From Thioalkalivibrio halophilus (GTDB lineage: Bacteria > Pseudomonadota > Gammaproteobacteria > Ectothiorhodospirales > Ectothiorhodospiraceae), in the NCBI RefSeq assembly GCF_001995255.1, contig NZ_MUZR01000044.1:1-55777 (forward strand): 55,777 bases of DNA, read 5' to 3'. The notes under the pieces were generated by a model, which did no database searches, had not been told where the DNA came from, and worked only from the letters and a program-made list of their open reading frames with translations. Positions 8,813 to 18,995 of the stretch are shown here, piece by piece. The position numbers were made by a program, and so were the translations under genes. The stretch's first letter is position 1. Each line of letters begins with the position of its first letter.

Positions 8813-10006
8813 TCATTCGGTGCACGGCCGGTAGAGTATGGTCACCTGGCCCAGCACCGGCTTCAGCGCCGGGTGCTCGCGGAGCTGCCGGGTCAGCAGG
8901 TCCGCGCGCCCCTCAAGCCCTGTCCCCGACAGCCCGGGATCCAGGCGCAGGGTAACGGTGGCATGCACCCGCCCGCCCAGATAGTGCAGCGACAGGTGCT
9001 CCAGGGCCTCCAGCTCGGGGAAGCCGGACCAGGCTTCGCGCAGCCCGGCCACCAGCTCGGGGCGCAATGGCAGCCGCGAGCTGGCGGCCTGATCCTCGTC
9101 GTTTTCGGGATCCACGTGCACGGTTATATCGCAGACTGCGCCCGCATCCTCGGTCACCGCCTGATGGACCGCGTCAGCGATGCGGTGCCCCTCCGACACC
9201 GAGATCATCGGTGCGACCTGCACGTGCACGTCGGCCACGGCATCGTCGCCGGAGCGCCGGGTGCGCAGCATGTGGGCGTCCTTTACCCCCGGGACGTCCA
9301 GGATGGTGCGGTGGATTCGCTCGACCTCCTCCGGTTCCAGCGCGGTGTCGATGAGTTCCGCGGCGCTGCGCCAGACGAGGCGCCCGGCAATATGCAGGAT
9401 GAAGCCGGCCACCACCAGCGCCGCGGCCGCGTCAAGCCACGGCCACCCCGCTACCGCACCGGCGACTGCCAGCAGGACAATGACGGAGGAGATCGCATCG
9501 GTACGGTGATGCCAGGCGTTGGCTTCCAGCATGCGCGACCCCAGGCGGCGCGCGACCCGATGCGTGTACTGGTACATGCCCTCCTTGGCCACCAGGGTAA
9601 CCACGGCGAATGCGATGGCCAGCGGCGCCGGACCGGTCAGCTCTTCCGGCCCCAGCAGCCGGCTGCCCGCGCCCCAGGCAATGGCAACGCCGGCGAGAGC
9701 GAGAAAGACCCCCACAATAACGGTGGCGAGGGTTTCGATCCGGCCGTGACCATAGGGGTGATTGCGATCAGGGGAGGCGGCCGCATGCCCCGCCGCGACC
9801 AGCACCACGGCATCGGTGACCAGGTCCGAGACCGTATGCACGCCGTCGGCGATCAGCGCCTGCGAGTTCAGCAACCATCCGCTGGCCAGCTGGGTGACAG
9901 CCAGGCCGGAATTGACCGCAGCGCCGGTCAGCGTCACCCGCCGTGTATCACGATAGCGCGAGCCGTCGCGTGGAGCGTCGGCTGAGTCGTCACTGTGCGT
10001 GGCCAT
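8813..10006 (-). CDS. Cation diffusion facilitator family transporter
   Basis: The 397-residue inner-membrane protein exports divalent cations (Zn, Fe, Mn or Co type) in exchange for protons. The family's paired metal sites are present: His57-Asp61 in [13 protein letters not shown] and His166/Asp170 in NAWHHRTDA. About six membrane segments fill residues 25-215. Two cytoplasmic ferredoxin-like stretches follow, longer than the single C-terminal domain of minimal family members. I chose the second of two adjacent ATGs because GGAGGG lies right before them; the open frame extends further into the divergent glyQ region without support. Confidence 0.93.
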   Translation of the reverse strand: MATHSDDSADAPRDGSRYRDTRRVTLTGAAVNSGLAVTQLASGWLLNSQALIADGVHTVSDLVTDAVVLVAAGHAAASPDRNHPYGHGRIETLATVIVGVFLALAGVAIAWGAGSRLLGPEELTGPAPLAIAFAVVTLVAKEGMYQYTHRVARRLGSRMLEANAWHHRTDAISSVIVLLAVAGAVAGWPWLDAAAALVVAGFILHIAGRLVWRSAAELIDTALEPEEVERIHRTILDVPGVKDAHMLRTRRSGDDAVADVHVQVAPMISVSEGHRIADAVHQAVTEDAGAVCDITVHVDPENDEDQAASSRLPLRPELVAGLREAWSGFPELEALEHLSLHYLGGRVHATVTLRLDPGLSGTGLEGRADLLTRQLREHPALKPVLGQVTILYRPCTE

Positions 10007-10115
10007 CATCCCTCCGGGACGGATCAATCCGCTCATTATGGACCCGCCCGGCGGTGGCCGCACCCGGGCACGGGCCGATATACTGCCGCCCCTGATCCGC
10101 TCCGGACCCCCAGCG

Positions 10116-11063
10116 ATGGCGAACGCAAGCGACCGAACCGAGACCGCGAGTCCCACCTTCCAGGACCTGATCCGCCGACTGCAGGATTACTGGAACGACC
10201 ACGGCTGCGTGGTGATGCAGCCCTACGACATGGAGATGGGCGCCGGGACCTTCCACCCGGCGACCTTCCTGCGCTCGATCGGGCCGGAACCCTGGCGCGC
10301 CGCCTACGTACAGCCCAGCCGGCGCCCGACCGACGGGCGCTACGGCGACAATCCCAATCGCCTGCAGCACTACTACCAGTTCCAGGTGCTGCTGAAGCCC
10401 TCCCCGGCCGACATCCAGGACCTGTATCTCGGCTCGCTGGAGGCGCTGGGCTTCGACACGCTGACCCACGACGTCCGTTTCGTCGAGGACAACTGGGAGT
10501 CCCCGACCCTGGGCGCCTGGGGGCTGGGCTGGGAGGTCTGGCTGAACGGCATGGAGGTGACCCAGTTCACCTACTTCCAGCAGGTGGGCGGGATCGACTG
10601 CCACCCCGTCTCCGGCGAGATCACCTACGGGCTGGAGCGTCTGGCGATGTACCTGCAGGGCGTGGAGAGCGTCTACGACCTGGTCTGGACCGTCGGCCCG
10701 GACGGGCGCGCGGTCACCTACGGCGACGTCTACCACCAGAACGAGGTGGAACAGTCGAAGTACAACTTCGAGCACGCCGACCGCGAGGCCCTGTTCGCCG
10801 CGTTCGACCACCATGCGGCGGAGAGCGACCGCATGATCGAGCTGGGCCTGCCGCTGCCGGCCTACGAGCAGATGCTGCGCGCCTCGCACAGCTTCAACCT
10901 GCTGGATGCGCGCGGGGCGATCTCGGTCACCGAGCGCCAGCGCTACATCCTGCGCGTGCGCGAGCTCTCCAGGAACGTCGCGCAGAAATACTATGAATCG
11001 CGCGAGGCCCTGGGCTTTCCACTGTGCGCCCCGGGCGACACCGGCAAGTCCGACGCCGCCTGA
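10116..11063 (+). CDS. glyQ: Glycyl-tRNA synthetase alpha subunit
   Basis: The 315-residue catalytic subunit of the alpha2-beta2 bacterial glycyl-tRNA synthetase is recognised by [30 protein letters not shown] and [14 protein letters not shown]. The ATG at 10116 gives the family's usual N-terminus; upstream in-frame starts would add about 39 residues that overlap the divergent transporter gene and are not expected. glyS follows 90 nt later, and the two products form the complex. Confidence 0.98.
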   Translation: MANASDRTETASPTFQDLIRRLQDYWNDHGCVVMQPYDMEMGAGTFHPATFLRSIGPEPWRAAYVQPSRRPTDGRYGDNPNRLQHYYQFQVLLKPSPADIQDLYLGSLEALGFDTLTHDVRFVEDNWESPTLGAWGLGWEVWLNGMEVTQFTYFQQVGGIDCHPVSGEITYGLERLAMYLQGVESVYDLVWTVGPDGRAVTYGDVYHQNEVEQSKYNFEHADREALFAAFDHHAAESDRMIELGLPLPAYEQMLRASHSFNLLDARGAISVTERQRYILRVRELSRNVAQKYYESREALGFPLCAPGDTGKSDAA

Positions 11064-11153
11064 CGCCACCCGACACCGGGGCATACCCCGAACCCGTGCC
11101 CGCCGCCGCCCCGAACGGGCGCGCGGGCCCACCGGAACCCGACTGGACCGAAC

Positions 11154-13235
11154 ATGGACGAAGCCCGCGAACTTCTGATCGAACTCGGCACCGAGGAACT
11201 GCCCCCCACCGCGCTGGCACGCCTGCGCGACGCCCTGGCCGAGGGCCTGACCACCCGCCTGCGCGACGCCGGGCTGGAACCCGGCGAGCCCGAGGCCTTC
11301 GCCACGCCCCGACGCCTGGCCGTGCGTTTCCCCGCGGTGCCTGGCCGCCAGCCCGACCAGCTGCAGGAACGCCGCGGCCCGGCCGTGGCCGCCGCCTTCG
11401 ACGACCAGGGCCAGCCGACCCGCGCGGCGCAGGGCTTCGCCTCCTCCTGCGGGGTGGAAGTGGACCAGCTCGAGCGCGAGGACACCGGCAAGGGCGAATA
11501 CCTGATCTTCCGCCGCATGCAGCCGGGGCAGGCCCTCGGCGAACTGCTGCCGGAGATGCTGGCCGGGGCCCTGGAACACCTGCCCACGCCCAAGCGCATG
11601 CGCTGGGGCGAGAGCACCACGGAATTCGTGCGCCCGGTGCACTGGCTGGTGGTGCTGCACGGCACCGACGTCCTGCCGATGACGGTGCTGGAACAGGATG
11701 CCGGCCGCCACACGCGCGGCCACCGTTTCCACCACCCGGCCCCGCTGGAGCTCGCCAGCCCCGCGGACTACGCCGAAAGGCTGCGCGCCGAGGGCCGCGT
11801 CGAGCCTTCGTTCGAGTCCCGTCGCGAACGCATCCTGGAGCAGGTCCACGCCACCGCCCGCGAGCTGGGCGGGCGCGCGCTGGTCGACCCGGACATGCTG
11901 GACGAGGTCACCGCGCTGGTGGAGTGGCCGGTGGCCCTGGGCGGCAGCTTCGACCGGCGTTTCCTCGAGGTCCCGCAGGAGGCGTTGATCTCCACCATGC
12001 AGGACAACCAGAAATACTTCCCGGTGGTGGACGAGGCCGGCCGCCTGCAGCCGCATTTCATCGTCGTCAGCAACATCGAGTCGCGCGATCCCGAAGCAGT
12101 ACGCGATGGCAACGAGCGCGTGCTGCGCCCGCGCTTCGCGGATGCCGAATTCTTCTGGGAGCAGGACCGCAGGCACCGCCTGGAAGAGCGCCTCGACGAG
12201 CTCGGCGCGGTGGTATTCGAGAAGCGCCTGGGCACCCTGCGCGACAAGTCGCAGCGCCTGGAAGCGCTGATGCAGCGCCTCGCCGGCCTGATGGACCTGG
12301 ATGCGCAGCAGGCGGCGCGCGCCGCGCGGCTGTGCAAATGCGATCTACTGACCCGGATGGTGTTCGAGTTCACCGAACTGCAGGGCACCATGGGGCGCTA
12401 CTACGCGCTGCACGACCGCGAGGACGAGGCCGTCGCCGACGCGATCGAGCAGCACTACTGGCCGCGCCAGTCCGGCTCCGAACTCCCGGACGGCCCGCTG
12501 GCCCAGGCCCTGGCGCTGGCCGACCGCCTCGACACCCTGGTCGGGATCTTCGCCATCGGCAAGCAGCCCAGCGGCACCAAGGACCCGTTCGCGCTGCGCC
12601 GGGCCGCGCTGGGGCTGGTGCGCATCCTGGTCGAACGCGAACTCCCGCTCGCCCTGACCCCGCTGCTCGCAGCCGCCGCCGAACCGATCCGCGAGCGCGT
12701 AACGGAGGCCGACGAGGCGGTGGAGCCGGTGCGCGAATACATCGTGGAGCGCCTGCGCGGCTACCTGCTGGAACAGGGCCATGCCCACGAGACCATCGAG
12801 GCCGTAGCCGCCATCGCCCCCGACGAACCGCTCGACTTCGCGAACCGCGTGCGGGCGGTCTCGCAGTTCCGCGATCGCCCCGAGGCCGGGGCCCTGGCCG
12901 CCGCCAACAAACGGATCCACAACCTGCTGCGCAAGGCCGGCGACGAGGCCGCCGGCACGCTGGAGCCCGACGCCCTGGTGGCCGACGAGGAACGCCGGCT
13001 GCACCAGGGTCTGCTGGCGGTGCGCCCGGCGGTGGACGCGGCGGTGGCCGACGGCGACTACGTGCGCGCCCTGGGCGAGCTCGCCGGCCTGCGCGAGCGC
13101 GTGGACCGCTTCTTCGACGGGGTGATGGTGATGGCCGAGGACCCCGCCGAACGCCGCAACCGCCTGGCGCTGCTGCGGGAACTGCGTCAGGCCTTCGAGA
13201 CCGTGGCGGACATCGGGCGGCTGGCCACCGGCTGA
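11154..13235 (+). CDS. glyS: Glycyl-tRNA synthetase beta subunit
   Basis: The 693-residue subunit binds tRNA-Gly and partners with GlyQ. Typical family segments include LLIELGTEELPP at the N-terminus, RRLAVRFPAVP, VPQEALISTMQDNQKYFPV and KCDLLTRMVFEFTELQG. A C-terminal anticodon-binding helical domain completes the chain. The length matches the E. coli protein (689). Confidence 0.98.
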   Translation: MDEARELLIELGTEELPPTALARLRDALAEGLTTRLRDAGLEPGEPEAFATPRRLAVRFPAVPGRQPDQLQERRGPAVAAAFDDQGQPTRAAQGFASSCGVEVDQLEREDTGKGEYLIFRRMQPGQALGELLPEMLAGALEHLPTPKRMRWGESTTEFVRPVHWLVVLHGTDVLPMTVLEQDAGRHTRGHRFHHPAPLELASPADYAERLRAEGRVEPSFESRRERILEQVHATARELGGRALVDPDMLDEVTALVEWPVALGGSFDRRFLEVPQEALISTMQDNQKYFPVVDEAGRLQPHFIVVSNIESRDPEAVRDGNERVLRPRFADAEFFWEQDRRHRLEERLDELGAVVFEKRLGTLRDKSQRLEALMQRLAGLMDLDAQQAARAARLCKCDLLTRMVFEFTELQGTMGRYYALHDREDEAVADAIEQHYWPRQSGSELPDGPLAQALALADRLDTLVGIFAIGKQPSGTKDPFALRRAALGLVRILVERELPLALTPLLAAAAEPIRERVTEADEAVEPVREYIVERLRGYLLEQGHAHETIEAVAAIAPDEPLDFANRVRAVSQFRDRPEAGALAAANKRIHNLLRKAGDEAAGTLEPDALVADEERRLHQGLLAVRPAVDAAVADGDYVRALGELAGLRERVDRFFDGVMVMAEDPAERRNRLALLRELRQAFETVADIGRLATG

Positions 13236-13247
13236 AGGAGACGGGCG

Positions 13248-13988
13248 ATGCGCTATCTGCGGGCACTCCTGTTTCAGGCGGGGCTGATCAGCTCGTCGCT
13301 GGTCTACGGCCTGATCATGCCGCTGCTGATCTGGCCGCTGTCCCATGAACGCCGCTACCGCGTCCTGATCCAGTGGGGCCGCTTCAACATCTGGTGGCTG
13401 CGGGTGACCTGCGGGGTGCGCTACCGGGTACGCGGCCTGGAACACGTGGACACCTCGCGCCCCCACGTGGTGATGTCCAAGCATCAGTCGGCGTGGGAGA
13501 CGCTCGCGTTCGTGTCGATCTTCCCGCGCCAGACCTGGGTGCTCAAGCGCGAGCTGATGCGCATCCCGCTGTTTGGCTGGGCCCTGGCCATGCTCCAGCC
13601 GGTACCGATCGACCGCAGTGCCGGTCGCCAGGCCCTGGAGGGCCTGCTCCGGGAAGGCAAGAAACGCCTGGACCAGGGCCTGTGGGTGATCGTGTTCCCC
13701 GAGGGCACGCGCGTAAATCCCGGGGAAAAGGGACGCTACCGTCAGGGCGGCGCGCAGCTCGCCGCGCGCGGCGGTTACCCGGTGCTGCCGGTGGCGCTGA
13801 ACTCCGGTACATACTGGCCGCGGCACGGGATCCTGCGCCGCCCCGGGACCATCGAGGTCTCGGTGGGGCCGCCGATCGAGACGCAGGGTCGTTCGGCCGC
13901 CGAGGTGCTGGCGCTGACCGAGGACTGGATCGAAAGCGAGATGGCGCAACTGGAAGCCCGCGACGAGGCCTCCCCGCGGGAGCAGTAA
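13248..13988 (+). CDS. 1-acyl-sn-glycerol-3-phosphate acyltransferase (PlsC family)
   Basis: The 246-residue membrane-associated enzyme should acylate lysophosphatidate to phosphatidate. Two hydrophobic N-terminal segments (about 5-32) anchor it. The HX4D-type catalytic block reads KHQSAWETL (His79 to Glu84; Glu in place of Asp is usual in this subgroup). FPEGTR lies at 150-155 and a VLPVALNSG block follows. It starts 12 nt after glyS with AAGGAG upstream, as in many gammaproteobacteria. Confidence 0.94.
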   Translation: MRYLRALLFQAGLISSSLVYGLIMPLLIWPLSHERRYRVLIQWGRFNIWWLRVTCGVRYRVRGLEHVDTSRPHVVMSKHQSAWETLAFVSIFPRQTWVLKRELMRIPLFGWALAMLQPVPIDRSAGRQALEGLLREGKKRLDQGLWVIVFPEGTRVNPGEKGRYRQGGAQLAARGGYPVLPVALNSGTYWPRHGILRRPGTIEVSVGPPIETQGRSAAEVLALTEDWIESEMAQLEARDEASPREQ

Positions 13989-14109
13989 CCCGGCGGTCGG
14001 CGGCCCGACCATCCGACGATCCCCCGCCGGATTCCCGCCCAAATTGCGCACGGGGCCGCAAGCCCGCAATCTCCCCGGCTACACCCCAGAGGAACCCGGA
14101 GACGCCTGC

Positions 14110-14754
14110 ATGTCCGCTTCCCCCGGAACGATCGGTCCGGCACTGGTCGAACTGCGCGAACGCAATATCCACCGCGTCGGCGATGACGAGCCGGCGGTCT
14201 GGCTGATCGACGACCGCGAGATGGGCGGCATCCTGGTGAACGCCCCGCCGTTTTCGGACGCCCTGCTGCAGGAGCTGCGCGCGCTCACCGAGCCGCGCTG
14301 GCTGTTCCTGCCCAGCCACCGCGGCGCGCGCGACCTCGACGCCTGGCGCGAGGCCGGACTGGAGGTGCTGGCCTACGAGGCCGAGGCACCCGCGATCCGC
14401 GCCGCCGGCGGCACCGTGGATACCCCGTTCAACCGCAAGCAGCGGCTGTCGCGCACCATCGACTTCCTGCCGATGGGCGGCGTCACCGAGGGCACCTGCG
14501 CCCTGCGGATCAAGAACCTGCCGGGGGCGATCTTCTTCGGTCCCGCGCTGACCCCGGGCGAGGACGGCTGGCCGACCGTGATCCCGGAAGCCACCGACCA
14601 TTCGGCCGAGGCCCGGCTGTTCGGCTCGCTGGGGATCAAGGACCTGAAATTCGCCTGGGCGTTCTGCGACCGCCACGACCCGGAGACCACGCAAATCGGA
14701 CCGGACGCCGACCAGCACATCCACGCGCGGGTGGAGGCCCTGTTCGAGGACTGA
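14110..14754 (+). CDS. Hypothetical protein, possibly a degenerate MBL-fold protein
   Basis: The 214-residue soluble protein has no motif I can assign with confidence. The layout, with a LFLPSHRGARDLDAW segment where metallo-beta-lactamase proteins have their histidine-rich loop, followed by an AYEAEAPAI strand and a DFLPMGG segment, faintly recalls the MBL fold without its metal ligands. I chose the ATG at 14110 with GGAGA upstream; an open frame begins earlier at a TTG. It is downstream of the acyltransferase on the same strand after a 121-nt gap. Confidence 0.7.
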   Translation: MSASPGTIGPALVELRERNIHRVGDDEPAVWLIDDREMGGILVNAPPFSDALLQELRALTEPRWLFLPSHRGARDLDAWREAGLEVLAYEAEAPAIRAAGGTVDTPFNRKQRLSRTIDFLPMGGVTEGTCALRIKNLPGAIFFGPALTPGEDGWPTVIPEATDHSAEARLFGSLGIKDLKFAWAFCDRHDPETTQIGPDADQHIHARVEALFED

Positions 14755-14779
14755 CGCCGCGCCGAGCCGCGTGCCCCTC

Positions 14780-15829
14780 TCAGTCGGCGCGCCGGCCCGC
14801 CGGGCAGTCCGGGACGGGGTCGCATGCCCCGTCGGGGGACGGGGCCGCCCGCTCCAGCGTCCGCAGGGTCGGGGCATACGGGGATGCGTCCTCGCCCCCG
14901 CTCAGCGCCACCGCGCAGGCGGCCGCCGCCCGGGCGGGTTCCGTGCAGTCCCGCGCCAGCAGGACATGGGCGAGGTTGTTCCAGGCCGCGTCCACCCCGG
15001 GGTCACGCTCGATCAGCTCGCGCAGCGCAGACTCGGCCGCCTCGGGGTCATCCTGCGCCATGGCCACGTTGGCCAGACCGACATAGGCCACCGGGTGATC
15101 GGGCCATGCGTCGATCGCCGTGTGGTAACCCGTGGCCGCGGCCGCCAGTGCGCCGGTGACCTCCAGTTCGTTGACCGCGCGCAGCCAGTTCAGCGGCTCC
15201 GCGGTGGCCGGCAGCTCATCCGGCGCCACGGGGATGAAGGCCCAGCGCTCGCCGCGCGCCCAGGTCCGTTCGAAACGGGCGAACTCGTTCACGTGGCGCT
15301 CGTGGGTCCCGCTGCGCAGGATGATCTCGCCCGCCTCCAGGTCGTAGCCGATGACCACGGCGAAATGCCATTCCGGGAACATCGCGAGCCCGAGGTTCTG
15401 GAACACCACCACCGGATGACCGGCCGCGACCTCGCGCAGGACCGCTTCCAGATCCGGCTCCAGGCGATACGCCACCAGATCGCGCGCGCGTACCGCCGCA
15501 CGCATCTCGGCCTGCAGGGTGCCCTCGCGGGCGGGGAGGTAGACCTCGTCGATCAGCCCTTGCAGCGACACGTCCAGACCGCGCCCCTCGAGCACCGTGG
15601 CCAGCGCGGCCGGGCCGCACTGGTAATCCTCCTGCGGGTGGAACGGGGTGTCGCGCAGTTCGACGCGTGGCGGCAGATCCGGGAGGGCCTCAGGTCCGCC
15701 GGCCAGGTCACGGCTCTGCGGCGCGGTGGCACAGCCCGTCAGCAGCAACGCCAGCAGCGCGGCGGCCAGCACTCCCCCGACCCCGCCGCGCCAGTGCGCC
15801 GCGGGGTGTGCACCTCCCGAACTCTGCAT
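14780..15829 (-). CDS. PA2778 family cysteine peptidase, lipoprotein with TPR domain
   Basis: The 349-residue protein has a lipoprotein signal with lipobox LLTGC (Cys33), a C39-like papain-fold domain and C-terminal TPR repeats (about 215-290). Catalytic residues are Cys71 in YQCGPAAL and His155 in EWHFAVVIGYD, with Asp163 nearby. It pairs with the PA2779-type gene whose stop lies just upstream, an arrangement conserved from Pseudomonas onward. It should act in the periplasm, attached to a membrane; the substrate is not known and may be the partner protein. Confidence 0.92.
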   Translation of the reverse strand: MQSSGGAHPAAHWRGGVGGVLAAALLALLLTGCATAPQSRDLAGGPEALPDLPPRVELRDTPFHPQEDYQCGPAALATVLEGRGLDVSLQGLIDEVYLPAREGTLQAEMRAAVRARDLVAYRLEPDLEAVLREVAAGHPVVVFQNLGLAMFPEWHFAVVIGYDLEAGEIILRSGTHERHVNEFARFERTWARGERWAFIPVAPDELPATAEPLNWLRAVNELEVTGALAAAATGYHTAIDAWPDHPVAYVGLANVAMAQDDPEAAESALRELIERDPGVDAAWNNLAHVLLARDCTEPARAAAACAVALSGGEDASPYAPTLRTLERAAPSPDGACDPVPDCPAGRRAD

Positions 15830-15836
15830 CGAAGGG

Positions 15837-16295
15837 TCAGCGATCGCGTGACTGCACGAACGGGAACACGTCGGTCACGCCCAGGGCATCGGTGATCACG
15901 AACACCACGAAGACGATGGCCAGCACGCCCAGGACTCCGGTAGCCCCCACCGGCTCGGAATCCATGCGTGCCTCCAGCTCCGCCAGCTCGTCATCGGTAA
16001 GCCGGGCCACCCGCTCGCGGGCCTGCTCCGGATCCACGCCCATGGCGATCAGCTGCTCCTGCACCGCCGCCTCGTCCAGGCGCTCCAGCAGTTCGGCCCG
16101 GGTGTCCTCGGACTGCGTCTGATCGATCAGTGAACGGGTATCCACCATGTGGCCGGTGCCGGCCTCGGCCCGCTCGCCGGTTTCAGCCAGCGCGGGGGTC
16201 ACCGGCAACAGGGCAAGCCCCAGCGCGAGAAGACCGGCCAGCAAACCGGAGCCGGACGGGACGAAGCGAGTACTTGTAACGATCGAGTTTGTCAT
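15837..16295 (-). CDS. PA2779 family protein
   Basis: The 152-residue protein has a signal peptide ending near ALAE, an acidic helical middle rich in Glu/Arg (…DELAELEARMD) and a very hydrophobic C-terminal segment followed by DVFPFVQSRDR. The ATG at 16295 has GAGGAGG six bases upstream, better than an earlier in-frame start. It is always found beside the PA2778-type peptidase encoded next. The hydrophobic tail could be a membrane anchor or a processed peptide; function unknown. Confidence 0.88.
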   Translation of the reverse strand: MTNSIVTSTRFVPSGSGLLAGLLALGLALLPVTPALAETGERAEAGTGHMVDTRSLIDQTQSEDTRAELLERLDEAAVQEQLIAMGVDPEQARERVARLTDDELAELEARMDSEPVGATGVLGVLAIVFVVFVITDALGVTDVFPFVQSRDR

Positions 16296-16390
16296 GGACA
16301 GCCTCCTCGAAGGCACGGGTTGGCCCCCCCCACAACTTTCATCCTACGCCCATCAGGCGCCACGCCAAGCCCTCGAGCCTCCGGAAGTGC

Positions 16391-17656
16391 TCAGTCGTGA
16401 TCCACTTCGAATGATGGGCACCGTTTCGGCAGCAATTCGCCGCGGATGCGGGGGTAGGCCGGCAACCCGCGTTCGAACGGCGGCTGGTCCTCTCCCTGGA
16501 TCAGTGGACGCAGATAGTCGCGCGCGGCCTGGGTGATGCCGTAGCCGTCCGGGGTGATGTATTCGCGCGGCATGCCCTGCTCGATGTCGGCCACGCTCTC
16601 CAGCGAGGTCCGCCCCATGCGCCAGCGGTAGGGCTGGGTGGAATCCCGCTGGATGATCGGCATGAAGCTGTGGTGGCCGGCCACCACGCCTTCCACGGCC
16701 GCACGCCCGCACGCGTAGGCCTGGTCCACGTCCACCTTCGACGCGATGTGGCGGGCGGCCCGCTGGATGTAGTCCACCACCGCCCAGTGGAGCTTGTGCC
16801 CCGTCTTCTCGCGGATCAGCTCGGACAGGCGCGGCGCGGCGCCGCCCAGCTGGGTATAGGCATAGACATCGTGGCTCTGCGCTACCGAGAACAGGCTGCC
16901 GTCGGGGTTCTTCAGGCCCTCGGAAACCACCACCACGCAGTAGCCGTGGCGCTCGATGGTGCGGTTGAGGTGTTCCATGAAGTCCGCCTCCTCGAACGGG
17001 ATCTCGGCGAACAGGATCAGCATCGGCGGCTGGCCGTCGAACTCCTGGGCCAGTGCCGCGGCGGCCGCCAGCCAGCCAGCATGCCGGCCCATCACCTCGA
17101 GGATGAAGACCTTGGTCGAGCTGGTATGCATGGACTCCACGTCCAGGCTGGCCTCGCGCACGGTGGTGGCGATGAACTTGGCGGCGGAGCCGAAACCCGG
17201 ACTGGTATCGGTGATCGCGAGGTCGTTGTCGATGGTCTTGGGCACACCCACCGCGGTGATCGGGTAGCCCATGCGGTCCCCCATCTTCGCGACCTTGAGG
17301 GCAGTATCCATGGAGCCGCCGCCCCCGTTGTAAAAGAAATAGCCGATATCGTGGGCGCGGAAGACCTCCACCAGTCGTTCGTACTGCTCGGGATGGGTTT
17401 CCGGATCGCCCAGGTCGAAGCGGCAGGACCCGAACGCCCCGCCGGGCGTGTGCCTCAGTGCCTGCAGGGTCAGCGGATCCTCGTGGTCGAGGTCGATCAG
17501 CTCCTCGCGCAGCACGCCGAGGATCCCGTCGCGCGCGGCGTAGATCCGTCCGAAATGGGCCGGGTGCCCCCGAACGGCCTCGATCACCCCCCAGGCACTG
17601 GCGTTGATGACAGCGGTAACCCCGCCAGACTGGGCGTACAAAGCGTTCTGCGGCAT
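16391..17656 (-). CDS. 6-phosphofructokinase family protein (phosphate donor uncertain)
   Basis: The 421-residue enzyme phosphorylates fructose 6-phosphate. It belongs to the long PFK group usually described as pyrophosphate dependent. PKTIDNDL gives Lys140 at the position of E. coli residue 124 (Lys in PPi enzymes) and the catalytic Asp of TIDND is present. The nucleotide loop however reads YNGGGGSMD, placing Gly113 and Gly114 where E. coli has Asp103 and Gly104; PPi enzymes usually have Asp at 104. It is divergent from fbp, so opposing steps of glycolysis and gluconeogenesis/Calvin cycle face each other. GGGAGAAAGG precedes the ATG. Confidence 0.95.
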   Translation of the reverse strand: MPQNALYAQSGGVTAVINASAWGVIEAVRGHPAHFGRIYAARDGILGVLREELIDLDHEDPLTLQALRHTPGGAFGSCRFDLGDPETHPEQYERLVEVFRAHDIGYFFYNGGGGSMDTALKVAKMGDRMGYPITAVGVPKTIDNDLAITDTSPGFGSAAKFIATTVREASLDVESMHTSSTKVFILEVMGRHAGWLAAAAALAQEFDGQPPMLILFAEIPFEEADFMEHLNRTIERHGYCVVVVSEGLKNPDGSLFSVAQSHDVYAYTQLGGAAPRLSELIREKTGHKLHWAVVDYIQRAARHIASKVDVDQAYACGRAAVEGVVAGHHSFMPIIQRDSTQPYRWRMGRTSLESVADIEQGMPREYITPDGYGITQAARDYLRPLIQGEDQPPFERGLPAYPRIRGELLPKRCPSFEVDHD

Positions 17657-17832
17657 GCCTTTCTCCCTGGATTTCGCTGCATTCGGACCCGCATCGGCCC
17701 CCGCGCCGGCATTTGCTACACTATCCCGGTTAAGACCCGGGCCGGGGCGGCGGGTTCGGCCGCCCTCGCGGCAGCCTCTGCCCCAAGAGTGCCCCGAGGT
17801 CGCACGGACTCACAACCATCAGGATCGGCAAA

Positions 17833-18846
17833 ATGCATATCGGCACGACACTGACCAACTACATCATCGAAACCCAGCGCGGCATCCAGGGCGCCACCGG
17901 CGAGTTCACCGGACTGCTCAACGACATCGCCACCGCCTGCAAGAAGATCTCGGCCCTGGTCGACAAGGGCGACCTGGTCGGCGTCCTCGGCTCGGCCGGT
18001 TCCGAGAACGTGCAGGGCGAGACCCAGAAGAAGCTGGACGTGATCACCAACGAGGTGTTCATCGAGGCGCTGTCGCACAACGGTCATGTCGCCGGCCTGG
18101 CGTCCGAGGAGATGGACGAGATCCTCGAGCTGCCCAAGGACGCCCCGCGTGGCCACTACCTGGTGCTGTTCGACCCGCTGGACGGCTCCTCCAACATCGA
18201 CGTGAACGTCTCCGTCGGCACCATCTTCTCCATCCTGAAGGCCCCGGAAGGCGTGCAGGACCCGAAGACCGAGGACTTCCTGCAGCCCGGTACCACCCAG
18301 GTGGCCGCCGGCTACTGCCTGTACGGTCCGTCCACCATGATGGTGCTGACCACCGGCCAGGGCGTGAACATGTTCACCCTGGACAAGGACTTCGGCGAGT
18401 TCCTGCTGACCAAGGAAAAGGTCCACATCCCCGAGGACACCCAGGAGTTCGCCATCAACATGTCGAACATGCGGTTCTGGGAAGCCCCGATCAAGCGCTA
18501 CGTCGACGAGTGCCTGGCCGGCAAGGAAGGCGCGCTGGGCAAGGACTACAACATGCGCTGGGTCGCCTCCATGGTCGCCGAGGTGCACCGCATTCTGTCG
18601 CGCGGCGGCATCTTCATGTACCCGCTGGACTCCAAGACCACCGCCAAGGGTCAGGAAGGCAAGCTGCGCCTGATGTACGAGGCCAACCCGATGAGCTACA
18701 TCGTCGAGCAGGCCGGCGGTGCCTCCACCACCGGGCGCCAGCGCATCATGGATCTCCCGCCGAAGGACATCCACCAGCGCGTGCCGGTGGTGCTGGGCGC
18801 GAAGAACGACGTGGAGCGCGTGACCCGCTACCACAACGAGGGCTGA
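17833..18846 (+). CDS. fbp: Class I fructose-1,6-bisphosphatase
   Basis: The 337-residue enzyme hydrolyses fructose 1,6-bisphosphate in gluconeogenesis and the Calvin cycle. The Mg-binding and signature segment [13 protein letters not shown] is at about 116-128, and YPLDSKTT and [10 protein letters not shown] mark the sugar-binding part. AGGA lies just upstream of the ATG. A strong terminator follows, so it is probably monocistronic. Confidence 0.98.
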   Translation: MHIGTTLTNYIIETQRGIQGATGEFTGLLNDIATACKKISALVDKGDLVGVLGSAGSENVQGETQKKLDVITNEVFIEALSHNGHVAGLASEEMDEILELPKDAPRGHYLVLFDPLDGSSNIDVNVSVGTIFSILKAPEGVQDPKTEDFLQPGTTQVAAGYCLYGPSTMMVLTTGQGVNMFTLDKDFGEFLLTKEKVHIPEDTQEFAINMSNMRFWEAPIKRYVDECLAGKEGALGKDYNMRWVASMVAEVHRILSRGGIFMYPLDSKTTAKGQEGKLRLMYEANPMSYIVEQAGGASTTGRQRIMDLPPKDIHQRVPVVLGAKNDVERVTRYHNEG

Positions 18847-18896
18847 CCGGCCCGGCGGCCGCGAGGACTTCGCGGCCCGCCGACCCGGCATTGCAG

Positions 18897-18929
18897 GGCC
18901 CGGCCCCTTCGGGGGACCGGGCCTTTTTT
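18897..18929 (+). terminator. Rho-independent terminator of fbp
   Basis: A long GC stem (GGCCCGG-CCCC with its complement GGGGGACCGGGCC, loop TTC) is followed by six T residues, about 50 nt past fbp. Confidence 0.88.
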
Positions 18930-18995
18930 GTCGGCCCGTACAGGGTTTTTGGGCCGCACGACACGGCGCCCCGGCTGGCACCCGGCGAGCCCGAT

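Noticed and set aside
9999-10115. Upstream start for glyQ
   Set aside because: It would add 39 residues not seen in GlyQ and overlap the start of the divergent transporter gene.
9990-12176. 728-codon minus-strand open frame over glyQ/glyS
   Set aside because: The plus strand encodes clear GlyQ and GlyS; this frame is their shadow.
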